Assembly: GCA_963971225.1 (NCBI GenBank)
Contig: OZ020269.1
Location: 106,897,486-106,961,485, forward strand
Length of the DNA: 64,000 nt
From: Melieria omissa
Taxonomy: Eukaryota > Arthropoda > Insecta > Diptera > Ulidiidae
Direction of reading: 5' to 3'
In this document: in pieces, positions 11,746 through 23,835 of the stretch
Layout: each line of letters begins with the position of its first letter
Numbering within the stretch: the stretch's first letter is position 1
Made by a program: the position numbers and the translations under genes
Notes under the pieces: model-generated
What the model saw: the letters and a program-made list of their open reading frames with translations, nothing else
The model's database searches: none
What the model was told of the DNA's origin: nothing

Positions 11746-13325
11746 ATCAATATCAATATTTTCTTTTGGTTTTTTTCTTTTTATATCTGAGTAAATGTTT
11801 TCCTCAACTTTTTCTTTCCTGTTTACCCAAAAACTTCATGTCACATAAATTTTCCTCAATATTTTTGTGTGTGTTGTAAACATGAACGCATCGAAATGAT
11901 GACTTGTAAGTAAACTCATAAATTTTGAAACTGATACTGAAACACCAACAGTAATTTAGAGTAAAATTACATCCGTTTAGGATGCAACAAATTGCACTGC
12001 GGCTACGAAAAATTTCGTATGCACACGGCGCGCGTCAATTTAAATTAAAATTTGTGCAATAAAGGTGGCAACTGCAATCAACGCTGAGTGCTTGTAATTT
12101 ATACAAAAAACAACAACAACAAAACTGACAACATGTTGCAGGCAATTATCGCGCATCTTGTTTCGAACAAGCAACCAACAACCAAATTGGAATATTTGCC
12201 AATATTGACAGCCAAGCGGATTGGCAACAATGCAACAACAACAAAAACAACAAAAAGCATTAAAATCGACAGTTGCAAGTTGTGCTGTGCTGGCGGTGCG
12301 GTGCAGCCGGCCTGTCTACCTGTCCGTCCGGGCGTCTGTTGCTCACTCAGGCGGTGCGTGTGCGTCAAAAAATGTCACAGTAGCAACAACAGCAACAACA
12401 AAAAAATCACACTTTTTTTGCGCGCGGTTTTACCTTTTGCACTTTTCGAGTGATGGATAGATGAGCGATGCATGAACGATGGGATGTGGAGTCGAGTGGG
12501 GCGCCGCGACAGAGGGTGGACGCCGGACGGACGGACAGCTTAATGCAGCTGCCTTAACCGCTGTGCGGCTGCTTGTTTGTTGCTGTCGTTGCCATTACAT
12601 TTACAACAACAATAAATTGCGTGTCAATTTAATTCGCATTGCATTAATCATGCAGCAGCAACAACAACAACAACCACAACAACAACAACACGAACCACAG
12701 TGCAACGTGCAACAATCCACCAGCCACACAGCCACTCGATGCGGCCCAATAAACGCAGCCGCAGACGCCGACACAAAAAGTGCGTCGTCTGGTTTATTGT
12801 TGTCGTTGTTATTTTTGTATTTTGGCTCTTTGCATGTTTGGCTGCCGCTGCCGCCAGGTAGTCGATGTCTGTGTGCGGCGGTCGCTGTCTGCTTCATTGT
12901 TGTCGCTGCTGTTGCTGTTGCTACAGTTGTTGTTATTGTTGTTGTTTTTGGCAATCACACATTCCCAGCTGCAGCCAATTGTGGAAACCTGTTTCAGCCG
13001 TCACAGCTGTTGGCTGCACTGGGTCGGGGGCAGTGGGGCACGGCCGGCTGCTGCAGACTGCCACACATGCAACATGCGTTTTTATTGTCGTCTCGCATGA
13101 TTCATGCCTGCGCTGCTCGTGGCCAACAACAAACAACCAAAAAACGCCAATTGACAGCAATGCTGCCAATTCTTTGCGAATTTAATTTGCCTCAAAGCCA
13201 AAGAGACTTTCTAAAAATTCAAAAAAACGCCACAACTTTGGCGTCGATAATTTTCAGTGCAAGTTTTTGCGTTGACAACAATTAGCATCAATAAGTGTCA
13301 TTAATTGTGTTTGAAAAACTGATGC
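11746..13325. other. CAA/CAG low-complexity DNA, no supported gene
   Basis: AT-rich sequence runs to about 12000, then CAA/CAG- and TTG-rich DNA with a CAGCAGCAACAACAAC tract at 12650-12692. Several overlapping open frames on both strands arise from the trinucleotide runs. They contain poly-Gln, poly-Cys or poly-Leu/Val blocks, which are the same DNA read in different frames. No splice-consistent or homologous coding sequence is recognised. Confidence 0.6.
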
Positions 13326-13889
13326 GCTGTCAAATTTGACAGGGACACATTGTAAAGAGGCCCGAAAGCCTGAAGCTGCTACTAAATAATTGATTTATGA
13401 TTCTTTATTCGAGCGCAGACAGATGAAGTGGGTTTTGTGTGCTTCGGGTCCAGACAGGTTCAAGGCCCTGAAGTGAGTGAATCACAACACGCTTTCTGAT
13501 TCTTGCGAAACAAAAAATTAAGGCATAGGTTTGGTTAGATTCGGTCAGAACAGTTTAAATTAGTTTTGATTAGAGTGACAAATCAAAGAAGCTCACTTAG
13601 CCCACAATTAGAACTGTGAAGAGACAATCGAAGATTAATTTGATTGCTTTTAAGAAGATTGCTTTTTCATCGGAAACTCTGGGCCTAAAAATACACATGT
13701 AAGAAAAATTGTCTCCCTCACAGTTCAGATGTCACAGTTGACTTACTGTAAAACAGCAGAAGAAGAAAACCGTATCGATTCGTTAAAAGTCGATCAATTA
13801 GTTAATTAATTTCAACTACGTAGACAATGAACAAACTCCCAAAGAAACAACAATGAGACAAAAACTGAAGATTGTTTGAATATTTGTTT
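13326..13889. other. Unannotated DNA with a short palindrome
   Basis: Moderately complex sequence with no recognisable gene. A perfect 16-bp palindrome, ctgtcaaatttgacag, sits at 13327-13342 at the edge between CAA-rich and AT-rich DNA. Nothing else is seen. Confidence 0.4.
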
Positions 13890-14135
13890 GAATTTTATAG
13901 TTTTTTGCGTAAAAATTTTGAGCCGAATGCAATTCAAACCATATTTTGTACCAGAAATCTTTGTGTTTGAGGGGGGTCGACCCTCTCTGGGTGCACAACT
14001 GCATCTCTATAACTAGCCATGATTTCATTTGGGGGGGAAAGGTGAAGGTTCCATGCAACTTTTGAGCCCAATACCATTTAAAACCATATTTTTTACCCGC
14101 AGTTCTTGTGGTTTGAACTCCTCCCTTCCTTTCAA
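13890..14135. repeat. Two tandem copies of a dispersed ~120-bp repeat
   Basis: Two neighbouring units share ttttgagccnaat, aaaccatattttntaccn and a tttgnggtttga-like end, at about 13915-13980 and 14060-14120, with G-rich and T-rich spacers between them. A third relative lies at 23940-24075 in the same orientation. It is a dispersed repeat of unknown class. The open frame across it on the minus strand is not credible as a gene. Confidence 0.55.
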
Positions 14136-15823
14136 ATGTTACGTTTTTTTCATAAACTTCTAACAAATGTTTTTGAACACTGGTTGATTTTCGAACATTG
14201 AAAAATATCCCTTGAATTTTGTATAGTTTCGAGTACTTTTCCCAAGCCTGAAGTCAATGGCTCCACAAAAATCTCGATTCTTTTAACTCTTGTTTAACCC
14301 TGTCAGAATTTGATGTAAAATTAAATACTAATTATATCTCATTTGAAAATTTGTCGCCATATTTGAAGTCAAAACCTCATTAAATCATGTCTTTCCATCC
14401 AAACTTTCAACCCATAGTTAACATTTCAGATTTTTATTTAGCAGAAACTTAAAAACATCGAATTATTTCTCATTTGAAGTCAAGAAACACATACAATAAT
14501 TTTTCCCCAAACAAACTTTTAACCCATTGTTGACCTCGTCAATTTGATTGTGAAAAAGTGAAAAACACATGTCACATTATTTCTCATTTGGAGTAATTTT
14601 GCCATATTTGAAGTTAAAACCCCATTAAATCATGTTTTTCCATGCAAACTTTTAATCCATCGTTAACCTTTCACATTTTTATTTACAAAAAAATAAAAAA
14701 CATCGAATTATTTCTCATTTAAAGTTCTTTTACAAAGTTTGAAGTAAAAAAACTCATTAAATAATTTTTCCCCATTCAAACTTTTAACCCATTGTTGAAC
14801 CTTCAGATTTTTATTTTAAAAAATTAAAACCCATATGTCAAGTTTTGTTTTTAACTTAAGTAGTTCTACTAAGTTTGAAATAAAAAAAAGCCCATTAAAT
14901 CATGTTTTTCCATTTAAACTTTTAACCCATTGTTGACCTCGTTAGATTTTTAGTTTTCCAAAAGTGAAAAAATTCCACGTTATTTCTTATTTAAAGTAGT
15001 TTTACTAAGTTAAAAAAAAATTCATTTAATCACATTTCTCCATACAAACTATTAACCCTTGGTTTACTTCTCTTGTTTCCAATTGTCAAAAAAATGAGAA
15101 ACACGTGCCGAATGATTTCTCATCAACAATACTTTCACCAAGTTTAAAGTCAGTAGGTCCATTAGTTCACGTTTTTCACAATTTTTCCATACAAATTCTT
15201 AACCCATCGTTGACCTCGATAGATTTTGATTTTCGAAAAAATTAGAAACAGATGCCAAATGATATCTTGTTTCAAGTGCTTTTGCTTGAAGTCAAAAACC
15301 AACCAAATAATTTTTCTCCACACAAACTTTTAACCCATTGTTGACGTCGTTAAAAAATTTTACTTTTCCAAAAGTGAAAAAAATTTTCACAAAATTTTCT
15401 TATTTAAAGTAGTTTTACTAAGTTTGAAGTAAAAAATTCATTAAAACATATTTCTTCCTTCAAACTTTTAACCCTTGGTTTAGCCCGTCAGGTTTTGATA
15501 AAAAAAAAAAAATGAAAAACCCTCTCATTTGAAGTGCTTGTACTGAGTTTGAAGTCCAAAAATCCATTAAACCATGTTTTTGTATTCAAACTTTCAACTA
15601 ATCGTTGACCGCGTTAATTTTCAAAGAAGTGAAAGTACCTGTCGAACTATTTCGCTCTCTCTCTCTCTATTTGGAGTAGTTTAAACAGATTAAAAGTTAA
15701 AACCCCATTATATCCGGTTTCTTAATACAAGCTTTTAACCCATCTTTGACCCCGCCAGATTTTGATTTTCGAAAAAATGAGAATCAGGTGTCAAATTTTT
15801 TTATGTTTTAATTGCTTTACGAA

Positions 15824-15827
<4 letters not shown>

Positions 15828-15866
<39 letters not shown>

Positions 15867-16782
15867 TCCCAAATTGATTACATCTGCCCGTGGGCACTTA
15901 GTAATTGAGTTAACAGGGGTGGGAAGATAGTTACTACATTAAATCAATACTTAAGTAATATGTTTAACGATTTTGAGTACATTATTAGGTTTATGTTTTA
16001 GTAATTTCTGCTATTATAGCGCTTGTGTCTGTTAATGCTGTCGGTGTAGTTCTCTTCAGTCTTCTCTCCTTTGTTAGTTCCATTTGAGGTATTCGTTGCA
16101 CTTCTTTCTTTGAATGGGTTAGGAGTCTAAGTGCGTGCTTGGTACTGCTTTTCTCGATTACGTCTTTGACGGGTTCTATGTTTAAGTCGCGGTGGATATC
16201 GTCATTCGTTATATACCAGGGTGCATTGGTGATAGTCCTTAAAATTTTTGATTGTAGTCGTTGGATTATTTGTATGTTTGATTTGCTGGCTGTCCCCCAT
16301 AGTTCTATGCCGTATTTCCATATTGGTGTTATCATCGTTTTATATATTAATAGTTTATTGAATAGCGACAGTTTTGAGTCCTTGTTGAGTAGCCAGTACA
16401 GTTGTCGGAATCGGTTTTTCACTTCGTTCCTTTTCTGAATTATGTGGTCCTTCCAAGTCAGCTTTGCGTCAATGATTATGCCCAGATATTTGGCTTTTTT
16501 GTCTTGTGCGATTGGTGTGTTATTAATTGTCAGGATTTGATGGTCATATTTTCGGTTTGTATAATTTACTTGGACAGTTTTGTCTGCGTTTACTTCAATT
16601 CCCCATTTCGTGAACCAGGTCATCGTTGTGTTGATCAGCTGCTGCAGCTTCAATGAAGCAACGTTTATGCTTTTGTCAGACGCTATTAGAACAGTGTCGT
16701 CGGCGAAAGTGGCAATCATTCTGTCGTCCATTGGATTGGGTATGTCATGTGTATAGATGATGTACATATATATATATATGAT
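15828..16782 (-). mobile_element. 5'-truncated non-LTR retrotransposon (Jockey-like LINE)
   Basis: On the minus strand the element ends in a poly(A) tail, seen as a T run ending at 15863 on the plus strand. Before the tail are a 3' untranslated region of about 127 bp and the C-terminal part of a reverse-transcriptase ORF. The 5' end is cut off near 16767 beside a short (TA)n tract. A matching heptamer, gaaagtt, at 15821-15827 and 16783-16789 is a likely target-site duplication. The host satellite resumes in phase on the far side. Insertion is recent relative to the satellite, since the frame is still open. Confidence 0.9.
15991..16767 (-). pseudogene. Reverse transcriptase C-terminal fragment
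   Basis: About 259 residues are open with no internal stop. Near the N-terminal end is TFADDTVLIAS, which holds the YADD-type catalytic Asp pair of non-LTR reverse transcriptases in the FADD form. It is followed by KWGIEVNADKT, KYLGIIID and later thumb/C-terminal sequence typical of the Jockey/I-type ORF2 (YKTMITPIWKYGIELWG). The fingers domain and the upstream endonuclease are missing because of 5' truncation. Residues upstream of about IYTHDIPNP come from the flanking TA tract. It cannot encode an active enzyme. Confidence 0.9.
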
Positions 16783-17110
16783 GAAAGTTAAAGTCAAAAC
16801 CAATTAATTCATATTTTTCCCATACAAACTCTTAACCCTTTTTACTGAATTTGAAGTCCGAATACCTATTGAATCACGTTTACCCTTACAAACTTTAACC
16901 CATCGATGACCTCGTTAGATTTTGATTTTTCGTAAAAATGAGAAACAGGTGTCTAATTATATCTCATTTCAAGTGTTTCAACAAATTTTGAAGTCAATCG
17001 CTTCAAGTTTTTGTATGGTCTTTTTTTATACAAACTTTAATCTGGACCCCATTAAGTTTTCATTTTTTTAAAACTACAAAAACTAACACCACTTTAACCC
17101 ATGTCTGGCC

Positions 17111-18751
17111 CCTTTAGATCTCCGTTTAGATTTTAAAAAATTCCTTCTCAGCGAAGGGTTAATTTTTAAAGTGGATCTTAAGTGCAAATATCATGTTTGT
17201 AGCTTCAGCAGATAGAGTTCGACAATAATGATTTAGTCAGCCAGTCAGTACAAACATTTCATGTACTTGGATTCATCTCCCTCAATGTCTGCTTCTTCTT
17301 CTTCTTACGTTGTAACATTGTACCACACTTTATTAGAAATCCTATAGCCACTTAAAAAATACAGACACTCCCAACTAAACAATCTCCAAAAATAAATTGA
17401 AACATCACTCTCTCCGTCTCTCTCTCTCTTACTTTCAATTCGTCTTCCAAGGAAATTAAATACATTTTGCTTTAATTTAAATGTGCAAGTATTTGATTTC
17501 AATCGAATTGGGCACTTGCGGTTGCCACGACTGTTGGCCTTTTAAATTATCTTCGGCTTTAAGTGTTTGTCTTCGACGAGCGCGCAGTGCAACTGTCTTG
17601 TCTTGTCACACTGAAATTCTCCCCACCTCTGCACGCCTTCTCGAACACTCAAATATGTTGCTTCTAATTTCAATTGACTTCGCCAACAAATAACGCACAC
17701 ACTCACACACATCTATAAATCGAAATAACAGTAAAAAAAGCGTAGAAGCAAGCGCCAAGCATCATTCGCCGCGTGCTTTGCTGCACACATATCAGATTTC
17801 GCCCACCCTTCGTTGCCGTAGATTGTCTGCGCCTCGGCCACCCGTCAGCCACCCGCCCACTTCTTTGCACTTCTCCCGCACCCAATCTTCATCTGACACC
17901 AGTCTTCGCCTCCTGCTCCGCGTTCATCCCACTTGCGCCGCAGCGACATGCCGATTGTTATCATCATTTCGAAATTACTTCAACTTCAACACACCGAGCC
18001 GAGCCGTGCCGAGCCGTGCACCCTACACGACCGCATATCAACTTTCCACCCCCAACCACCCGAACCAACACTCACTCCTTCGCGTAATCTGCCGCTCTGC
18101 TCACCTCACCTCGACTCGCCCCGCCTCGCTCGTGGCTGCGGCTGCCAGCGCGCACCACTGACACCCCATAAAATATTCAAGTTAACAACACTGCCAGCTA
18201 TTAAGGAGCTGAATGAGCATTTTCGTCCTTTCTGCGCTCCTGTGCCTCGTCGCTGCGTTGTCGCTGTTTGCTATTTTTGTTTGCCGCCGCGCTATTTGTT
18301 ATCCTTCTGCTCTCGACCGCTGCCGCCAGCCGCCCAGCCAGTTGGCTGCAGTTATTTATTTCATTTTGCCTGCTTTCCCTCTGCGCACTTACTTTCTCCT
18401 TACGTGCGCCGCATATGTGCCGTCGTCATCCTCGTCGTAGTCGTCTGTCTGTCTGTCCGTCCGCATGTCCGTCCATGGCATCTCAATGGCACACCATGCC
18501 ATGCCGTGCCGGCTCGTTGTTCCCTTTGTCGTCGTGTACGTGCGCCGTCTTCCTTCCTTCCGGCTTCTCTTCTTCTTCTACTTTTTTCATATTGTCGACG
18601 GCTGCTCATATCCTTGCAGGCTGCTTTTTCCCTTTTCTCTTAAAATATTTACTTTTTTTTTTTATTTAAGGATTTTTGTATTTGGTTCCGTGTCTGTTTG
18701 TGGCATGTGGCGCTGATAAGCGTCGTGTGCGAATAGTATTTGTGCCGTGAG
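17111..18751. other. Pyrimidine- and GC-richer DNA, no supported gene
   Basis: A change from AT-rich satellite to more GC-rich sequence, with long stretches rich in ctt, ccg and cgtc words from about 17750 to 18640. Five or more overlapping frames are open on both strands, the signature of biased composition and not of coding. An exon or promoter region of a neighbouring gene is possible but I see no convincing start, splice pair or homology. Confidence 0.35.
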
Positions 18752-18894
18752 CGGTGTTGCCACAGTTTCGTTTGAATGAACTCTCTTGCAAAATATGACA
18801 ATTTTTAGGAAAATGTGTTTTTGATGAAAATAATTGAAAATTAAAGAAAAAAAGATTAAATAAAATAAAAAAAAAATTAAGTAAGAAGAAATTA

Positions 18895-19205
18895 ACTTTT
18901 TCTGATAGATGTCTTTAGTAATTCGTATCTCGCGTGATATAAAAGCAATTGGGTTACATTGGATGGATTTAGAAAAATAGGATTTATATGAAACAAACTT
19001 CTCAGACATTTTTGTCATTGACTCTGTTTGGAATTCATTCATCAAAATTCGCATAAATTCATTATTCTATGTTAATGGATAACTTTAGTAATCTTCAAAT
19101 CGCAACAAATAGGAGCGATCGAATTAAGCAAGATGCCGTTAGAAAGATAAAGTTTCGTAATAAAAACACTTCTCAGAAAGTTTTGTGATTGCTTGATTCA
19201 GGTCT
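18895..19205 (-). repeat. ~180-bp dispersed repeat, two units, inverted copy
   Basis: The reverse complement matches the repeat at 43940-44465: it has ctgagaag followed by gtttttattacgaaac, atctttctaacggcatc, ttaattcgatcg and gattactaaag. Two units are visible, with the cttctcag word near 18988 and 19169 (181 bp apart). It runs directly into the mariner relic at 19206, and the same junction exists in the 43-44 kb copy. Confidence 0.85.
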
Positions 19206-19465
19206 GTTTGAGGGCGCTTCAAACACGGACACCAGTAAAGAGACAATGCGTCACATTTTACAGTCTTTTTAGTTTTGTCGAATCCGATACGGTAATTTTA
19301 TTGTCAAACATGCATGGTCAAACATTGACCAAGGTCAATTGTCAAAAATGTCATTTAAATAATGGAAATTGTTGAGTCTAACCATCATGTAGGCACTGTT
19401 TCGATTGTCCAGAAGCTAAATATTGCAAAGAAACCCGTTTGGTGTAAAAAGGTTTCAAAATAATT
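19206..19465 (+). pseudogene. Mariner transposase N-terminal relic (irritans-like)
   Basis: Conceptual translation after frameshifts gives ETMRHILQSF-like residues near 19240 and the helix-turn-helix segment ESNHHVGTVSIVQKLNIA at about 19372-19425. This matches the DNA-binding region of irritans-type mariner transposases. The catalytic domain is absent: the sequence becomes AT-rich noise after about 19465. The same segment occurs on the minus strand at 43250-43905, where more of the catalytic region survives. Both are dead. Confidence 0.7.
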
Positions 19466-19763
19466 TTGAAAATTTATGAAAAATTTATTGTTTTTTAATT
19501 TTGTTTCTTAATTTTTCTTAACTTTAATTAATTTTTGAGTTAACTAATTAAAATTGAAAAATATGAATTTGAGTCACCAAAAAGATTAACAAAAAATTGT
19601 GTTTACTAATTTTTTTATTTTTTGTGAAAAAATGTTGAAAATTTTTTAAAACTTATTTTTCTTATGTAAATTTATTTAGCAATTCTTTTTAAATATTGTT
19701 TTAATTTTTTATGAACAAAAAAAAATATATTTGTTCCTAATTTTTACTAAGTATTTAACTATA

Positions 19764-20093
19764 ATAATAATAATTGATTGGCACGACAGCCCGCTTACGC
19801 GAGACTAAGGCCTAGCTTCCCGCAACCACCCGTGTTGTGCGTGTGAATTTTGTACGCGGGTGGAAGGGACCTACAGTTTTATGCCGGTTCCGAACGGCAG
19901 GTTGGGAGCTTTTTCATAGGCAATTTTTTACTCTCAGAGGTTTGCCATTTCCAGCTGAGAGGACAGCCACCGAAAGAGAAAACGAGTTTCCCGTTATTTT
20001 TTTTAGGTGTTACTACATGCAGTATTCGATCTTGCGTCGCTCTGCATGCGACTCGTTGGACCGCGCACTAACCAACTGAGCCACGGCGGCTGC
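19764..20093 (-). mobile_element. tRNA-derived SINE with 12-bp target duplication
   Basis: Read on the minus strand, the element starts with a tRNA-like head: an A box TGGCTCAGTTGG (plus-strand 20072-20083) and, about 50 bp on, a degenerate B box GATCGAATAC (plus 20022-20031). A body follows with GGCAAACCTCTGAGAG, CTGCCGTTCGGA and AAACTGTAGGTCCC, then a short (ATT)n tail. It is flanked by the perfect direct repeat tatttaactata at 19752-19763 and 20094-20105. The internal pol III promoter is its own. The body resembles SINE bodies I associate with tephritid genomes. The flanks and full length suggest a recent insertion into the AT-rich island. Confidence 0.9.
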
Positions 20094-21289
20094 TATTTAA
20101 CTATATAAAGCTCAAAAATATGAATTTAAGTCATAAATAATTATTATAATTGTTTTTTTTTAATTTTTTTATAATTTTTGTTTTTATAATTTTTTTATTT
20201 TTTTTTATGAAAAATTTAAAGTGTTTAGTTTTAAAATAATGTTTTAGTTTTTTATCTTTTGATTAACTAATCTTTAAAAATTTATTAAAATAATTAAAAG
20301 AAAATTTTCTAAATAATTTTTAAAATATTTTTGGTTTTAATTTTGTTTTATGAAAAGTTTTTAAAGTTTTTTAAATAATATGCTGTATTAAAAAAGATTT
20401 GATTTAACTGTTTAAAATGCAAAAATACGAATTTTAGTCATAAACACACATTACAAATTTATTAAATGTAGAATTTTTTAAATTTTTTTAATGAAAAATT
20501 AAAACTTTGTCTGTTCTGGGGTTAAATGGGTTAATTAATGTTTCTCAGTTTGAATTATCCAAATTTTATCTTAAAATTTAAGTTTGAGTCACTAAAAACT
20601 TATTAAAATTTTGTTTTATAAAAAATTTGTTACACAAGTTTTTAGGCTTTTTTTTAATAATGTTTTATTTTTTTTTAATGAAAAATTTAAAATTTACTGT
20701 AATTAGCTGATGTTCCTCAATTTTAATTATCCAATTTTAATCCGAAAGTATAAGTTTGAGTGGCCAAAAATTATTTAAATTATATCTGATTTTGAAGAAA
20801 AATTTAATTTTTTTTTAATAATGTTTCTAAATATAATTTATTTTTTAATTTAACAATTATAACTAAAACAAAATAATTTGAGTCATTAAAATTTCATTCA
20901 ATTAAAAATTGTTTAAATAATTTTTTAAAATATTGTTCGCTTAAAATATTTTTTATGAAAATTTAAAACTTTAATTTGAATTAATTATTAATTAAATTAA
21001 AATCCAAAAATAAGATTTAAAAATAATTTTTTTTTTTAATTTTAAAAACAATTTTTTTTAGTTTTAATTAATTTTTTATTCAACTTAATGAAATCCAAAA
21101 ATTAGATTTGGAGCCATCAAAGTGTATTTATGTGTAATTAAAAATGTGTTTTAAGTTTTTTTTAACATTAAAACATTTTTTTCTAAGAAAATTTTTCGGC
21201 TCTTAGATAAGGTTTTTAAAATTATCCAATCTAATTATCCAAGTTTAAATTTTGTTTGGGAAAGATTTGAACAATTTTTTTTTAAAGAT

Positions 21290-21512
21290 TAGTGAACACC
21301 CGATATAGTAAACACCTCGATATAGTGAACACTCAAATTTTGATATGGAGCCTCTAAATATTGAAAACAATTTTAATCAAAAAACAAAAAGTGTATTTTG
21401 AGCAAATAAAACGAGTTTTTGAACAAAAATGTTAACCTTGATATAGTGAACAACCTCGATACTGTGAACAGACCTTCAAATAATTAGTTTATCATATCCA
21501 GACACGACTGTA
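21290..21512 (-). mobile_element. Possible pogo/Tigger-like fragment
   Basis: Repeated words of the form ctcgatatagtgaacac occur near 21300, 21330, 21435 and 21455. The right edge reads gacacgactg followed by TA, which on the minus strand gives TA-CAGTCGTGTC. That pattern resembles pogo-type terminal repeats with a TA target. No left TIR or transposase is seen, so this is a tentative fragment. Confidence 0.35.
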
Positions 21513-21762
21513 ATTTGTTTATCCAAATTTTTTCGCAATTGAACAAGTTTTTCAAGATTTTTTGAAATTTTTTTTTGTAATAAACAATTATGTTGAAGGA
21601 CATTGTTTTAAAATAATTTTTAATATTTTTTGAATTTACAAAACTTTTTTTTTTAAATAATTTTTCCTAAATTTACATACTTTTTTTGTAGCTAATCAAA
21701 ATCCAAAAACATGATTTTTCAGCATATTTTCAAACTTTTCAAATGTTTGCATCTGGCAACTC

Positions 21763-22610
21763 CATTGCACACTTTCAATTTAACTTTCATTGCACTAAAA
21801 AGTTGTTTGTGTTTGTCTAAAAGTTGAGAGGTTTCCTTTTGGGTGCTTTCGCCGCCCGCATCCACGTTTGCGTGTGTGCATAGGGCGCGCTATGGTGGGC
21901 GTGGCACCGACACACAAACGCTTTCAACATGCCGCGAAAGGCGTTAACTTTATTGCGCAAAGATTTCGGTTTCGTTGCCCCGCGACACTTTCGCCGCATT
22001 CTCGACCCTACGGCCCAACGAACCGACTGCCTGTACGCGGCACTTTTCCGTTGCTATTTTTACTTTTAGAACTTTTTCAACTTTTGCTGTTCTCGCTCTA
22101 TGCCATTTCGTTGTTCGACGTCGTTGTTGGCCGTTTGCGTTGTATTTGTTTTGTGTGTCTAGACGTGACAGCGGTCCACCTTGTGCACCGTTTTACTTTC
22201 TGCTACTTTGCTATTTTTACTTTCTACTTATTGGCGCCCTTTGTGCCACTACGTTCTCGGTTTTGTTCCATGCGGCTTCATAGTTGTTGTTTTTACTTTT
22301 TGTTTTGTTTTTGTTTGTGTGTGTGTGAGTGAAACTTTTACCATTACTCCCACCACAGCACCAAAACACTTTGAGACTTGGCTGCGCGGGTTTCGGTGGT
22401 AGTTACCCCTCGGGATAACTGTAAACATAAAACTACAAATATAATAATAACGGTAAATGAAGAGCGACATTACTTCCGCCATCGATATGAGACGCGTGTG
22501 GTTGCTCCTGTGTGTGTGTGAGGGTTTCTGTTTGACTTGGCGTCTGTTCGCGTGATTTTCTGCCCCTGCGCAACATTTCAGCGCCCTAAATAAGCCACTA
22601 GCTGCGCCAG
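21763..22610. other. Pyrimidine-rich DNA, nothing recognised
   Basis: GC-moderate sequence rich in ttt, cgtt and cac words. Several frames are open on both strands over the same bases, as expected from composition. No gene or element is supported. Confidence 0.4.
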
Positions 22611-22866
22611 AGTGTTGCCAGATTGATGCAATTTCATATTAAATAAGTTTCAATATAACTGAGTTTGATTTGGGAGTCAACAAACAAAGTCGAATACAAG
22701 AAATTTGCTTTAAAAACAATTTTGTTTTACTTTTTTTCACCTTTTGAACTCAAAGCTTAGGATTTTTGACAGCTTTGACATTTCTGACAGTTTTCTCATT
22801 TTATTGCCCGATTGACGCTCCCATTCGAACGCAATTAGCATCAGTTAGCTGAACAAATCTGGCAAC
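22611..22866. mobile_element. Short AT-rich segment with inverted GTTGCCAGATT ends
   Basis: The left edge reads agtgttgccagattgatg at 22611 and the right edge reads aaatctggcaactt ending near 22866. The shared 11-bp core, gttgccagatt, is an exact inverted repeat. The roughly 255 bp between are AT-rich, while both flanks are GC-moderate. This has the form of a small nonautonomous DNA element. No target duplication is clear, so the class is open. Confidence 0.5.
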
Positions 22867-23835
22867 TTTTGTCACCCTTTGCCCATTGCCGCATCCTGTG
22901 AACACAACTTAAGGACTCACAGCCCTCCGGTGTGTGTCAGCTGAGCGCTTAATTTAATTTCGCTGCGCCTGTCATGTGATTATGGCTCATATGTGTTCAG
23001 GGAGCGAGCAGCTCTTAAAGTTGTTGGTGTTGTTGTTGTCACTTTCTCATTGTTGTTCTTGTTGTTGCTTATAAGCTGCTCACTGACTGTGTGCGGCTGC
23101 AATTGCTTACAGCGTAATGGCAAAATGACGCGCCGCCTTGTCTCGCGCCAAACTATTAGCAGGACGCTGTCACAGTTCGACGGGGGTGGCAGGGGGCGGA
23201 GCAAATGTTTGCGCACAAATTACAGCGAGAATTACAAAATTTTTAATTATGAACTTGTGTACAATTAAATTTTCCTTTTCGACTGAACTTCGAGTTGTGC
23301 TGAGACGAGCTTCACTCCCCCGTTCCCGTTCCTTGTTCGGAATCTAATACTTTCTGGCGGCTGCAGTAATTGAATTTGCCTGTAGGAAGAATTTCAAGTG
23401 CCTACTTGCCGCCACTCGTCAGTGGGATCACGCAGCTGCAGTGATGAGCAGAATTTAATTTATTTATATAAATTTTTTTCATTTTGGTTTTTAATGAGCA
23501 AATGTTTTGTATTTGCGTTGAAAATGGTTAAAATCAAATTGGTTGCCCTTCTTGTGATGAGTTGAATTGCGTTTGTATGACAAAATATTTGTTAAGAATT
23601 AATTGAAAGCTTTGAATTGGACATTGAAGTTCAAATTAAAATTAGCGTCAAAACAATGTAAAAGTGTGAGTTCCATATTTTCTTTAAAATGGTCTCATTT
23701 ATTAATCTTAGAATGAATAATGAATGAATGAATAATGAGTAATAAATAATAATGAATATTGAATTTTAATAGAATTTATTTCAAAATTATTCTCAAATTT
23801 TACCCCCTTGAATACTGAAATTTAATATCCATTTT
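22867..23835. other. Unannotated DNA leading to a candidate splice site
   Basis: GC-moderate up to about 23440, then AT-rich with an imperfect aatgaataatgaatg tract at about 23712-23765. No coding homology is recognised. The last 40 bases before 23851 form a polypyrimidine tract (see next entry). Confidence 0.4.

Larger units (their letters stand above)
14200..17110. repeat. ~133-bp satellite array, 13 or more units, split by a LINE
   Basis: The unit contains atttctcatttgaagt, tactaagtttgaagt, cattaaatcatgtttttcc, caaacttttaacccattg and ttgacctcgttagattttg. The caaacttttaaccc word starts near 14515, 14646, 14777, 14915, 15045, 15193, 15324, 15461, 15590 and 15728, then 16825 and 16890, mostly 129-148 bp apart. 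The jump from 15728 to 16825 is explained by the LINE at 15828-16782: removing it with one target-site copy leaves about 135 bp. Copies are diverged, so the array is old. Confidence 0.9.
18752..21762. other. AT-rich island bounded by inverted TGTTGCCA / TGGCAAC words
   Basis: The island begins at a ggtgttgccac word near 18751 and ends at catctggcaactcc near 21750. Composition switches sharply at both points, from GC-moderate DNA outside to very AT-rich DNA inside. It contains the 180-bp repeat, a mariner relic, a SINE, a pogo-like fragment and about 1.5 kb of A/T homopolymer-rich sequence (20100-21290) with no ORF. Whether the bounding words are real transposon ends is unproven. Confidence 0.45.

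Noticed and set aside
10177..12075. ggtggcaact words near both edges of the 114-bp array as element ends
   Set aside because: They are in the same orientation and lie hundreds of bases from the array.
12479..13285. 268-codon plus-strand ORF with a poly-Gln run
   Set aside because: The frame is kept open by CAG/CAA and TTG repeats. Overlapping frames on both strands are equally open, and there is no domain or homology.
17773..18669. Cluster of overlapping plus-strand ORFs of 75-236 codons
   Set aside because: Several frames are open over the same GC- and pyrimidine-rich DNA and read as Ser/Leu/Pro/Cys strings. No splice or homology support.
20022..20083. Possible tRNA gene on the minus strand
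   Set aside because: A and B boxes are present, but the sequence continues into a SINE body and is flanked by target duplications; the B box is degenerate.
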